64,000 bases of DNA from Botrytis cinerea B05.10 (taxonomy: Eukaryota; Ascomycota; Leotiomycetes; Helotiales; Sclerotiniaceae), in the NCBI RefSeq assembly GCF_000143535.2, contig NC_037318.1:62001-126000 (forward strand), in the 5' to 3' direction. The position numbers and the translations under genes are program-made. This document shows positions 50,429-61,754 of the stretch, piece after piece (within the stretch, counting starts at the first letter, position 1; the number at the start of each line of letters is the position of its first letter). The notes below the pieces were generated by a model. The model did no database searches. It saw nothing but the letters and a program-made list of their open reading frames with translations, and was not told the origin of the DNA.

Positions 50429-52610
50429 GTTTGCAGATGTTCAATAGTCCAGATTGTCCCCTCTGGAAAGCTCTCCTTTCACAGCCGCTATTTCCGCGAG
50501 AGATGTTGTTTGGTTCAAGGAATCGTAGATTGTGGTCGAACAGACAGATGTCCAACGGATAATGCGGGTCAGACTGACTGAATCATCGAAAGAGAAAAGG
50601 AAGGTCGTTAAATTGATCAGAGTATCGTGGTTATCATTGTTGTTATCGTGAGATGTCGTCAATAGGAATTTAGGAATTTAGGGATTGCGGAATTATTTGC
50701 TTTTTAGGTTTCTTATGGATACCCGGCGTCAATATGGACTATGTATGCGCCTGGATGAAGTTACCTGGGTGGATTTCTTAAAATAACAATAAGGGATATT
50801 TTAGGTGTGTTGAAGTAGTGGTGGGTGTATTAGTTTTGAAGTAAGACAATGGGTAGGGTACGGTATGGTATGGTATGGTATGCTATGGGATCCAAATGAA
50901 TGTCGAACTGAAGCTTGTCAGAACTTGGAGATTGTACAGAATTTCGTAAATATTTTAATATCAGATGATGTGGCACAGGTCTCAGGGTATCTGCCAGGAA
51001 TATTTCACTGTTGACAGGCGCGTCGCCGGGGCAAACCTCGCGTCCCCTTGGGTTTGTTTAGATTCGACAGGAAAACAAGATGAAGGGAGGGAGGACGTTA
51101 TCCTGGCTGTTGATACTGTCAGATCCCAAAGACGAACAAATCAATAGAGGGATTGGTTTCGAGGGGTGAGTAAAGTAAAACATAACGTGACCTTAGCCTA
51201 CATTCTCTTGATTGATTGGCTCGGAAGGAAGATTGAGGTGGAATTTCTATGTACCGGGCGGCGGTATGTATATGTTACCACTTATACCGCACTGCACTTT
51301 ACATCATGCTATGACTCCTACGATGGATAGAATTTTGTGGAGTACGAAGGAAAGCATGAAGTGAAGTATGGATGCGAACCCATACTCGCTCAACAGCACG
51401 TTGAGCAGATGTAATACTAGAAGCGCCCTCTTCCCTCGATGCATGGCTTGCTTAAGACTTCAACTTCTTTACTAATCAGGTATGACCATTCTGATACTTC
51501 GCATTTTGATATTCGCTAGATGCTCTCGGTGTCCTGTTCTGGTTACGTATATCGACACGGAAGAGAATAGGAACATCTACCACACACATACGGAGTACAC
51601 ACATACACACATATACTCTTCACATATCGATATTTGTCAAAACACGTCTCAATCCCGGCCTCGAGAGAACCCCTTTCACAAGTGTGTGCGCAGAGACACC
51701 GCACACCGGAACAATCCCTTATTACTCTTGCTGGTGAAAGGAGAGGCTAGGATACCAGACAATACATCTCCCCCGCCATCACACTTGAGCACCGTTTGAT
51801 CCAAATCCGAAGAATCAGGACCAAATATTGAATATCCCGTCGAGTAATCTCCTGCTGCCTTTTACACTCACGTCTCTCGGGCGCCAATTCCGTGAAAATC
51901 TTATGATGTACGACGAGAAGATTGACAGCCACTTACATCGTGTGCTACCCAAGTATTCAATGTGTAACCCCTCTCCCAATTGTCGTTATCAAGAATGGGA
52001 TTACCGAAGCTTCGGGGAACCTATCAAAAGAATCCGGTTGCGTGAAAGATTACGATCTGTTGTAATCCGTAACCCCAGATGTATCTACCCGCCACGATGA
52101 TCAAGGGTCCCTTTCATGTATGTGTATGTATGTATGTATGTATATGGGTATGTATATCTGTACCTAGGGAACAAGAGCGAGTGATGGTGGAAATGTTGTT
52201 TCTGTGGCAACACATGGTTGTGTATCTAGGTCATATGGAGAATTGATGTGTGATTTTCTGTATTCGAGACATGCCAATGGGTTGTAGACATTAGATAGCT
52301 GAACACATAGACACTTTGGATAGTTAGACCTGAAGTCGTGATATGTTACAATGCATCATGTCGATCCAATTGATGAATCCATCTCATCAGAGGGTATCTT
52401 TTCGATATTGAATAACGGTGTATGCTGTTGCACTGTTGTTGTACGGTTGGTAGTTGTGAAGACGCAATGAATTCGTTGCTTCCATCTAGGTAGGCAGGCT
52501 CCGGCAGGTAGGGAGATACCGGCACTTATCCGTACGGGAGGGAATGTTTATGCTGAGAGCCCCGGGCCGAAATAAAACGGACCCTTGGATGATTGAGGTT
52601 GGACGGCGAG

Positions 52611-52651
52611 AGGGGAGGGGGGAGGGGGGAGGGGGGAGGGGGGAGGGGGAG
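52611..52651 (+). repeat. G-rich tract, potential G-quadruplex
   Basis: Six or more runs of four to six G separated by single A on the plus strand, over about 41 bases. This meets any common G-quadruplex rule (four G-tracts with short loops). It lies 1.2 kb upstream of the GIS2 start. Confidence 0.75.
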
Positions 52652-52946
52652 AGGAAAAGGAGAAGGGGGAAAGGAGAGGAGAGAGAGGTAAGAGAAGAGG
52701 TGAGAGAAGAGGTGAGAGAAGAGCAACCGTTGGAGAAAGAGGGATGGAATGAAAAGATTCAAATATGGGAAACTTCATAGGTGTGATACACATACCTACA
52801 GACTGCATACCTTGAAATGTATTGACCGCCATTCTTCTTATAATCTGTAATCTATTGAATACCTCCTATCTACTTCGTAAAACCAACGGGAAGCCCTATG
52901 TATCCATTCCATATTCCATATTCCATATTCCACATTCCTATTCCAT

Positions 52947-53020
52947 GTATATACGATATATACGATATATACGATATATACGATATATACGATATATACG
53001 ATATATACGATATATATGAT
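52947..53020. repeat. 9-bp tandem array (tatatacga)
   Basis: About eight head-to-tail copies of a 9-base unit. The unit is nearly self-complementary (gatatatac), so the array can form cruciforms or slipped hairpins. Confidence 0.9.
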
Positions 53021-53847
53021 ATATGTGACATATATTATACATCTCTCTTATACCTATACAGCACATTACACACACAACTACCCCTCTTTCTCTTTCTCTT
53101 TCTCTTTCTCTTCCTCTTCCCTTTTGCCTCTCTCCGCCCCTCGATGCAATATACAGGGCACGATTCATTCTGATTCGTTGGATTGACCGAAATCAGCTCA
53201 AACCCCAAGCTTTACTTGTGCTAAAACGCTGGGAATCTTGCCGGACCTGTGATTTGGCGACAATATGCAACATTCCCCATTAAAAATACATTAAATACAT
53301 TAAAAATACATGATCAGTAACGCCACATCTGCGCACAATGAGAAGAAAAACCTTCCAACCGAGAAAAAAATAGGAAAAAATTAAAAATTAAAAACTAAAC
53401 ACTAAAAACTAAAAATTAAATCGGGCTAAGAGAGAATCAAGTAAAGAGCTTGGATATAATTCGAATTCGGTACTTTCCCCAAACCCTTGACTCGTCCATA
53501 CAAAAGATTTCATTCTCTTTCAAGAAACATCTCAGTCCCAAGAAAATTCTTTGCAACTGACACCAGATACTTCCCGCAAGAGACTTTGTTAATCAAGTTC
53601 TCTCTCATCCCTCTCAAGACCAACCTCAATCAATTCTCTCATCAAAACTGTAAGTGGCGATTGTTTGTCGCATGGTTTTTTCCCTATCCTCCTCTCAACC
53701 CCACTTCAACCCACTTCGAACTTGAAATCCCTTCAAAACTTTCTACACTCCATCAACCCATCAGAGCTTCACTTGTTTACCTTGACGGATTGAAAATACT
53801 AACCAGGTCCTCAATTCAATACAGAAACCTCACACACTCCAATCATA

Positions 53848-55050
53848 ATGGATTCTTTCACATCTCTACAAGGCGGTGCCCCAAACCGTGGATGCTTCAC
53901 CTGTGAGTTAGGATCATATTCTTACCTTGTCCCTTCATTCCTCAAGTCGAAACTCCCATTCTCCTACAAATTCGACTTTGCAATCCATCAACATGTCAGA
54001 AGAACAAGAAGAAACATCCTAGAGGACAAATAATTGCTCAAGATACTATTCGAATGTCATCATCTGCCGGAAACTGGTGGTTGATGTTTGGAACGTTGGA
54101 TCAACAGACAATTCTTTCCAACGAAAACTCTGCAACCACACGCCTGCACAACCGACCGTGCATCCAACATTCTCTGCTCCAAATCAATATCTTCTGGCAT
54201 CTTCGGGACATCATACGAATATCATTTGATTGTATCGTGGAATTCAAGCTGATGGCAAAAAATTATAGGCGGAACTGAGGGTCACCAAGCCCGTGAATGC
54301 CCAAGCCGTGGACCACCAAAGTGCTACAACTGCGACAGTAAGATATCACCCCACGATCAACAACTCAGTATCATATTAACATATTTTCAGACCCAGGCCA
54401 TTTGAGCCGTGATTGCCCAGAGGGACCAAAGGAGAAGGTCTGCTACAGAGTAAGTCTTGACTTCTCCAGGAATCGATTCTTCAAAATTGTTAACACTCTT
54501 TAGTGCGGTACCTCCGGACACATCTCCAAGGACTGCTCCAACCCACCAACTGAGGGTGCTGGACGTGGTGGCGGATACGGTGGTGGTGGTGGACAACAGT
54601 GCTACAAGGTAAGACGCGTTACTCTCACTACATGATCTCTTTCTGACTCGATTTGTTTTACAGTGCTCTAAGATCGGCCACATCGCCCGTAACTGCCCAG
54701 AGGCTGGAGGCTATGGTGGAAACCAAGGTTACGGAGGTAACCAAGGTGGATACGGTGGTGGATTCGGTGGTGGTGCCCGTCAAGGAAGCCAAACCTGCTT
54801 CTCATGTGGTGGTTACGGACATCTTTCCCGTGACTGCACCCAAGGTCAAAAGTGCTACAACTGTGGTGAAGTAAGTTTTCCACACAGATCTCACATTCAA
54901 CCAGTACACTAACAAATCCTCCAGGTTGGTCACTTGTCCCGTGACTGCAGCCAAGAGACCTCTGAGGCTCGTAGATGCTACGAGTGCAAGCAAGAGGGCC
55001 ACGAGAAGCTTGACTGCCCTTTGAGAAAGAAGGCTTTCGGCCAAGAATAA
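53848..55050 (+). CDS. GIS2: CCHC zinc-knuckle nucleic-acid-binding protein, Gis2/CNBP/Byr3 type
   Basis: Predicted 206-residue protein made of seven C-X2-C-X4-H-X4-C knuckles. Exons: 53848-53902, 54269-54337, 54391-54449, 54504-54608, 54664-54870 and 54925-55050. Knuckle text in order: CFTCGGTEGHQARECP, CYNCDNPGHLSRDCP, CYRCGTSGHISKDCS, CYKCSKIGHIARNCP, CFSCGGYGHLSRDCT, CYNCGEVGHLSRDCS, CYECKQEGHEKLDCP. A Gly/Tyr-rich RGG-like spacer separates knuckles 3-4 and 4-5. All five introns fall at or near the second cysteine or the third/fourth residue of a knuckle, so the exons alone look unrelated to each other. Gis2 and CNBP bind single-stranded G-rich RNA and DNA, associate with polysomes and stress granules, and aid translation. 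Intron 1 is 366 bases, much longer than the rest. Confidence 0.94.
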
Positions 55051-56359
55051 ATTTAAGTGCTTGACGAACGGCACATGACTACCTCGAGGTCGACTATTCT
55101 ACACATTCGCGGTTAGGAATTATGACGAAACGACAAAACCCTAGGGATTTTTTCGAAGACTGGTAATTTCGTTCAAGGATTACGGGAACAGATAACCTCT
55201 TTGTATAATTGTACCGATTTTTTGCGACTTCGGAAAAATTTGTCGCCTTTCATTTTTTATTTCCTTTTGAAAAGTAAAATACCTATTCCTCTTTTGGAGT
55301 CTCATGCTGCGTTGCTTCCATATCTGAGTTTAGAGTTTGGCTCTTGCTTTTCCAACTTTCTATCGGCACGGATGGATTCAAAAAGTCATATCACTCAAGA
55401 TTTTGCGTTTTTTCTTTTCTAATTTATTTTGCGAAGGATGAAGTTTCGATGATGATCGATGCTTGATTCCCCATGAAATTTCCATGATGTAAAGGAAAGA
55501 AAGGAGATTTATGGATTGCTGGAGCATATGATTCATGAGGCTACGACTTGAGTTATGGAGATTGGTATCGATGGATAAAGATATCTGGTGGGCACTGTCA
55601 AGGGACACTGGAGAAGCATGCATGCGAGCGGTCGGATAAAGTAAAGTGAAGTGCTTGAGAACAAGAACAAGAACAAGAATAAGATTAAGAAGTAAAATCA
55701 AGATATTTGAAGAACGAATTTGATTGTTTTAGGTGAAGTTTTGATGATGTGAAGGGTGTTTGGTGAAGATCAACATGAATGTGAAGGAATTTTAGAATTT
55801 AAGGAACAAAGGGGGTAGGGGGTAGGGGTCTACTTGAAGAAGAGGAGGGAGGAGGAAGGGGATACTTTCTTCTGTTGTTTTCTTTGAGAGTGTGTAATTG
55901 ATGGAAGAGTAATTTTGAATTTGAGGCTAGGAGATTTTTTCTAGGAACGTTAATTTGGATTTGGGACAGATAGGTAGAAAGCAGAATTGATCTGTGGAGA
56001 TGGGTAGGATTCGATCAAATAGATGTGGATTTTGGCAATGGGTATGAAAGAGGGAGGAAGGGGAAGGGAGGGATAACGGCAATGAATTGATTGAGGTGTG
56101 GTTTGGAGAGGGGGGGTGTATTTGGATGTTTATGTGGGAGATGGGAGATGAGGACTTATATCAAATCTCTGTGCTGTTGAAGAGCTGGGGTGGCGCGTGG
56201 AATACTTTGCTTGCTTTGCTTGCTTTGCTTGCTTGTGTAGAGGGAATCGCTAGCTATTGTTGGGATTTAGAGGTGGAGGTGGGATGAAATGATGTGGTGT
56301 GTGTAGTGTGCTGAAGTGTAGTGTGATATGGTGGTGAAATTTTGAGGAGTGGGGAGTTC

Positions 56360-56510
56360 GGATTTGGATTTGGATTTGGATTTGGATTTGGATTTGGATT
56401 TGAATCTGAATTTGAATTTGAATTTGGAAATCTGATGGATGGATGGGGTTGGGGTTGGGTTTGAGTATTGTTGTGTTGTGTTGTGTTGTGTTGTGTTGTG
56501 TTGTGTTGTT
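56360..56510. repeat. Hexamer (ggattt) and pentamer (ttgtg) tandem repeats
   Basis: About seven ggattt units grade into gaattt variants by 56427; after 40 bases of unique sequence come about eight ttgtg units. The 40-base gap contains a ggggtt repeat. Confidence 0.88.
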
Positions 56511-56715
56511 ATCAAAGGGCATTTTCTGAACTCCGAGGTAGTAGATATATATACACGATGAAGATATACTTCCAGTACGTGTCTATGAGCTCTTGATAAA
56601 AAATCCTCGAAATAGATATGTATATAGATATATGTCTGTATATCCTAGTGATCTTGATCTTCATTATCCTCTCTTTCTCATCAACTCTCGGGCACAAAGC
56701 CCCACCAAAAGGCAG

Positions 56716-56717
56716 TG

Positions 56718-56774
<57 letters not shown>
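56716..56774. repeat. (TA)n(GT)n microsatellite
   Basis: A short TA run passes into about 23 GT dinucleotides; alternating purine-pyrimidine sequence of this kind can adopt Z-DNA. Confidence 0.92.
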
Positions 56775-56778
<4 letters not shown>

Positions 56779-57265
56779 CATCCCATTCATTGCACTGTAT
56801 TTCATTCTACTTTTTATCTAACTATCTACTCTCCGAAACTGGCAATACACATCTCTCCTGCTCGCTATCTACCGTATTGTCTCGTATCGTCGTATCTCTA
56901 AGTAGTATCATGTTTTTTTTTCCTTTTTATGATTCTTCTGTTTGTATGTCCGTCAGTTTCTTGCTTTATTGCGTCGTGTCGTTTGTTCCGCAATGTTTGC
57001 GTTGTTATCCCAAGTTCGTATTTGCGCCCGTTTGTTCGTTCCTCCATCCCATTCCATTCCATTTCGCGTAGACCGTAAGCGAAGTTGTTGAAGCAATAGG
57101 TAATTGTGGAAAGTAAGCAAGCCAGAAAGCAAGTAAGCAGAAGCGCAAACAAGCAAGCAAGTAAACATCTAGCTCGAACCCGCAAATCTCCACACGCAAA
57201 AGCAAAGTGGGTATCCCCGCATTCATGCAGCCGCCCATCATCAACAACCCCTTGCAAACAACCCC

Positions 57266-59650
57266 CTAAACAGTAAATCTCCTCTCGTCCTTAACCTCCA
57301 ACTCCATAGCTCTCGTGCCCTTACCCCTTCCGCCCTCCTTAACACAATCCCTACCTGCCTCGTCAATCTCCTGCCACGCACCCTCTTCATCCTTGATCTT
57401 CCTCTCTTCCTTACACTTCTTGCAAATCTCAAACATATCGCCATTACTACTCTCCCAGTGACATTGACTACCTCTACGACTTCTCCAGAAACCTGCTCGT
57501 GGTCTATTTTCCCAACTCCATCGAGGAAGACGAAGAAGTCCTTGAGCGATATCATTCATGGTCATAGATCTAGGAAGTGCAGGATCGTAGCGTTGGGCAT
57601 TATTAATTTCGGTACGATGTTCACGCTGAACTCGTTCGTCAATGTTGAGGGGGTTTTCGCGATGGAGATTGAGCTGTCGGAGTATGGTGTCATAATGGGA
57701 TTGAGATGAAGAGTAGTTGACAATCATACTGGCGTTGTTATCTGATCTTAAAGTTGTTGGGCGAGGTGGCGTAGATGTGTTATCTCTGATGCGGGTTTGG
57801 ATTCGCATGAATGGGATACATGCGAGTCCGATGGCGGCAAATATGATGGAGCAGATGTAGACACGTCGATAGGGTAGAGTTGGATCTTCGATACTTGCTT
57901 CTTTTGAAGTGGCGGTGTTGAAGACTGCGGATGTGATGGCGAGACCGATGGTTATGGAGAGTCTGTAGGCTGTTTGGATGATTCCGACACCGAGGGATGC
58001 TTGGGTTGGCATTTGCTTATTTGCATAGAGCTGCATTTTGTCAGAGACGAGTTGGTGGATGCCAGGAGAAAAAAGAATAAAAGTGATGTGAAGGAAAAGG
58101 TAGGAAAGGAAAGGTAGGACAGGAAACTTACATTCGCGACGATGAATTGAAAATCCGCACCAATAACTGTTATGACGAGCGCCGGAAATAGAAACAGCCA
58201 ATATGATGTATCTTCCTTGATGAAAAGCAACAAAATTGCCCCCGCAAGGTACATCGAAGATCCAATACCCATCACAATGGTTCCATGCACCTCTTGAACA
58301 AGCCATTGACCCAAGAAACTCCAAAATACTCCTGCCACTGCTTGAGGCAACATACGAGCAGCAATTTGTATTGGCGTGTAATGTTGTACATCTTGCATGT
58401 ATAATGCAATCCAGAATTCGTTTGTGATGAATGACATGTATCCGAATCCCATGCAGATTACACAAAGACTAAAGTTGCCGTTGCGCCAAACAGAGAGATC
58501 GAGAAGGGGGTTTTCGTAAAAGTATTCCCAGGCAATAAAACCAAGGATGAAGAATACACCAAATATAAGTAAAAGGACGACGTGTACCGATAGCCAACCA
58601 CTTTGAGGTCCTTCTCTGTAGGATCATTAGTATAAGTGTAGGGTTGGAAATGATCAATCACTTACGTCAATCCTGCTGATATCAAAGCGACAGCCAAAAC
58701 AATGAATATAGAACCAGCATAATCGAATCTTCGAATCGCATCCGATCTACTACCCACTCTTGTAATCACCGGAACCGTCCAAAAAGCAAGTAAAACCAAA
58801 AGAAAGAAGAAGATAGCCATGACGACAAAACTTGCTCTCCATCCATAGTATTTAACAGCGAGACCTGATGAAACACTTCCTAGAATGAAGCCGACCGGAT
58901 TGCCAGTGCCAAGAGCACCACATGCCATATTTCTTCGACGACCTTCTGGATAAGCGGCGAAGAGGATACCAAGAGCTGGGGGAGCAATTGCTGCTGTGCA
59001 CATTCCAAGAAGACCACAAACGACGATCAGTTCGTATGGACCAGGACTCCAAGCGGCGACGAGAGAGAAGGCGCTCATAGATAGTAATCCAATAAGTAAC
59101 TGAATCTTTCGACCCAGCTCGTCCGCTACCTTACCGAAGAAAAGCATAAATGAACCGCTGCCAAGTCTAATAGATTGTTAGCATCCCACTACTTGATCCA
59201 CATCTGTGAGAATAGAAAATATGAATATGGATGGGAGAATTACCCAACTGCAGCTGCGATCCAGGTTACTTGAGGAGCAGAGGCTTTTAATCCTTCGCCA
59301 ATCAAGTTGGTCATGATAAGAATGACACCCTGAATGATAGTTGTGGAGGATGAAGCAAGCATAACCGTAAATACGAAAGCCCATTCTTGAGCCCAGTTTG
59401 AGAAGAATAAGGGTCGGGAGTTTGTGTCGTGGTCGGTCATAACTTGCAATCCGCTTGATTCGAGGTTGCATTCTTTGACAATAGAATCGCAGGCTGGAGA
59501 GGTCACTTTAGGATTATAGCCTTTGCAAGCAATTAGTTGTGGAGATCCGCGACCGAGTTGTCCCGGAGGAAGATAGATTGTGGACGGAAGAACTTCAGCA
59601 TCAGCAGGAAGCTCCGCGAGGTTCTTCTCGATATCAAGAGAGCCTGCCAT
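57266..59650 (-). CDS. MFS transporter, DHA2-like (Atr1/Amf1-type) family
   Basis: Predicted 718-residue membrane carrier. Exons in transcript order: 59650-59244, 59166-58666, 58615-58132 and 58030-57266. The cytosolic N-terminus of about 85 residues leads into FFSNWAQEWAFVFTVMLASS, the family's first helix. Loop 2-3 has motif A, GKVADELGRK, and GALGTGNPVGFILGSVSSGL fits motif C of drug:H+ antiporters. MGFGYMSFITNEFWIALYMQ and GVGIIQTAYRLSITIGLAIT match later helices. I count about 13-14 hydrophobic segments, consistent with DHA2. A hydrophilic tail of about 165 residues ends the protein and is longer than usual. Yeast relatives include Atr1 (aminotriazole, boron export) and Amf1 (ammonium). 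Substrate here is unknown. All three introns join in phase and restore conserved text (for example AVG|LGSGSFMLFFG). Confidence 0.88.
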
Positions 59651-61754
59651 CTTTATGAGTATTCTGAAGGTTTCGTCGTACTTGCCTCTCAGTATGATCG
59701 AACTTTATGCGGCGAAGCGTGAAGGTTAAATTAAAAAAGTTAAGAGGTTCTTGCCTGTTAGCCGTTTGTGCCAGCGTGTATTGAGGATCGCAGAAAAACG
59801 GATTTGTAAAATAGAGTTTATGGAAGAAATTGACTTGGCAAATCTGCGACGGTTTGCTAAAGTGATTGTTGAAGAACTTGATCCACTCCTGATTGGTAAA
59901 CCAGGTTAGTTTTGTGTTTCAGGGCCAAGAAAAGACCGAAATCGGTAAATGCTTTATTCGAGGGGGTCATATGAGACGAGAAATTTCCGGTAAAATTTTC
60001 GGATGCGGAGACGCGATATCTACACGGAGAATGATTTTGTTAATGTACTGGCATTGATCTCCAAGGTGGGCTTGTGGTAACTTTGCGTTTAAGATCTTCG
60101 AGGATTGTAATTTATTATAAGGAATCAAAAAGAAGGCTTCCTAAGATTCCTACTCTGTTTATCGGCAATAGTAACTGGAATATCTCTTCCTTCATACTTG
60201 GAGCATGAAGTCCTGGATGAAGATTGCAAATTGTTTCACAAATAATCCCCTCTTTACCGAATCACCATTGTACATGGGCATCTGACTCAATAGGAGCGCC
60301 GTTAATGGAGTCAACAATGAGGATTCACTCTATTCTCCGACGTCGCTGCACATGTTTCATAAGTTTCCTATGATAAGTTGAAGTCTGAGACAGGTCAAAA
60401 TATTTCGATCATGATATTCACTTGAAAGAAGAGTGGTAGATCAGAGATGGCAAGAGCACTCTAAGCTCACTGATGCAGAGTTTGCGAGGGATTATTTATT
60501 GAAGGAAAGTTCTACCCCGCAGTTATTGAAGAAATCTGAAAGTTTGATAAGAGAGTTCCTGATGGGAAATAATCTGTGGTTTAATTCCGTAGCGGAACGA
60601 AACAAGCCCCCAACCACAATTTTGAACGGTGCAGCCAGGTCGATGCCACCTTTTAGCATTTTCAATACCAGAGCTAGATGATTCAGACAAGACCTACGAC
60701 CTACGACCTCTATATGAACAGAAGTGTGCATGCGCGATCATGAATTAATGTAGTGATTCACCACAGTCATTCCCTCTTACGACAATGACTTGGACAACGA
60801 TGAGAACGATGAGAGAAGAGTATTTCGATGACAGCAAGCGCTGGAAGATATTTATACTCTGTACTGTCAGATCATAAGAGGGGTGATTTCTTCATATTTA
60901 AATATCACTTGAGATTGAGGTCAATTCTTAGAATGTCCACTTGAAGACAAGATGTCGATCTCACTTGGATGCAAGCGAAGAAAATCATTCCATTTCCATT
61001 TTCCACATCTGATATCTTTTTGGTGTTTGCTCTCTGGTACAACAAGTTCTGAGCCGCGCTTCCACTCAAGGGTAATAAAATGAGGCTAAACTCTCAATGT
61101 CTGGTCCTTCAACTCGAGGGACTTGTCATTGGTATGTGCCATCGTGTGTGCCATCATATGTGCGCGGAATCAAGGACTAGCAAACACTGGTTCTAGATCT
61201 CGAACCATTAATTGCATACCAAAAGGCATGTTCTCATGAGGCAAGGCAGTTGAAGACAAGATATCTTTCCAAAGCACTTCATAATACATGGTTTTTGGAA
61301 AGAAATGGAGTCACAATGCTTTTGTTATGCTGGTTCTGTCTAAGGTTGTTCAATTGTCGGTGATTCTTCGGATCGGAGTTTGAAGAAGAGCTCTCCGACG
61401 CTAGCAAACATGGCCTGACCTTTATGATTTCAACCTCCTTGAGACACCTTCATCTCATTTATTCGACAGTCCATTGTTGAGGGTTCTCCAAAGAAACTTC
61501 ATCGATATGTTGTGAGCAAAGCCTACTCCCTATCTCATGTATTTCGACGAACATCTGGATGCAAATTACTCTGTTACGCATGTTAAACTCTAATTGACTA
61601 TGCCCGTTTCCCCGGATTTATCAAACTTAAGCGATTGTTACGTTGTCCAGTGAAATCGTTAAAGAAAGCTTGATTGTCCTTCTTCTGTACTACACTTCTA
61701 TAACATTCTCAGACTCTAGCTACAGTGTTGTCATACAAAAAGTTCTCCTTGAAT
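59651..61754. other. 2.1 kb spacer between the DHA2-like transporter and the NucA/NucB-type gene
   Basis: No gene is supported. A plus-strand frame 60433-60681 (82 codons) has even composition but no domain, leader or neighbour to support it. The left end is the transporter promoter; the right end is the 3' region of the nuclease gene. Confidence 0.45.

Larger units (their letters stand above)
50429..53847. other. 3.4 kb divergent spacer between kinesin-3 and GIS2
   Basis: No gene supported. It carries the promoters of both flanking genes and many simple repeats: ggtatggtat near 50862-50882, G-rich tract 52611-52651, 9-base array 52947-53020, tctttc run 53084-53118, and A-rich aaaaactaaa/aaattaaaa repeats at 53370-53420. 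Frames in 52526-53173 are products of these repeats. Confidence 0.5.
55051..57265. other. Convergent 3' spacer between GIS2 and the DHA2-like transporter
   Basis: No gene supported. The region contains both 3' regions and a concentration of simple repeats: acaaga units 55655-55685, a 9-base tttgcttgc series 56200-56234, ggattt hexamers 56360-56427, ttgtg pentamers 56468-56510 and a TA/GT run 56716-56774. Confidence 0.5.

Noticed and set aside
52526..53173. Frames encoding Glu/Arg/Gly or Ile-Tyr-Asp repeats
   Set aside because: Direct translations of the G-rich tract and the 9-bp array.
53903..54268. Box C/D snoRNA inside GIS2 intron 1
   Set aside because: No convincing RTGATGA and CTGA boxes with a terminal stem could be placed.
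60433..60681. 82-codon plus-strand open frame with even amino-acid composition
   Set aside because: Short, unrecognised, and without any supporting neighbour, leader or homologue that I know.
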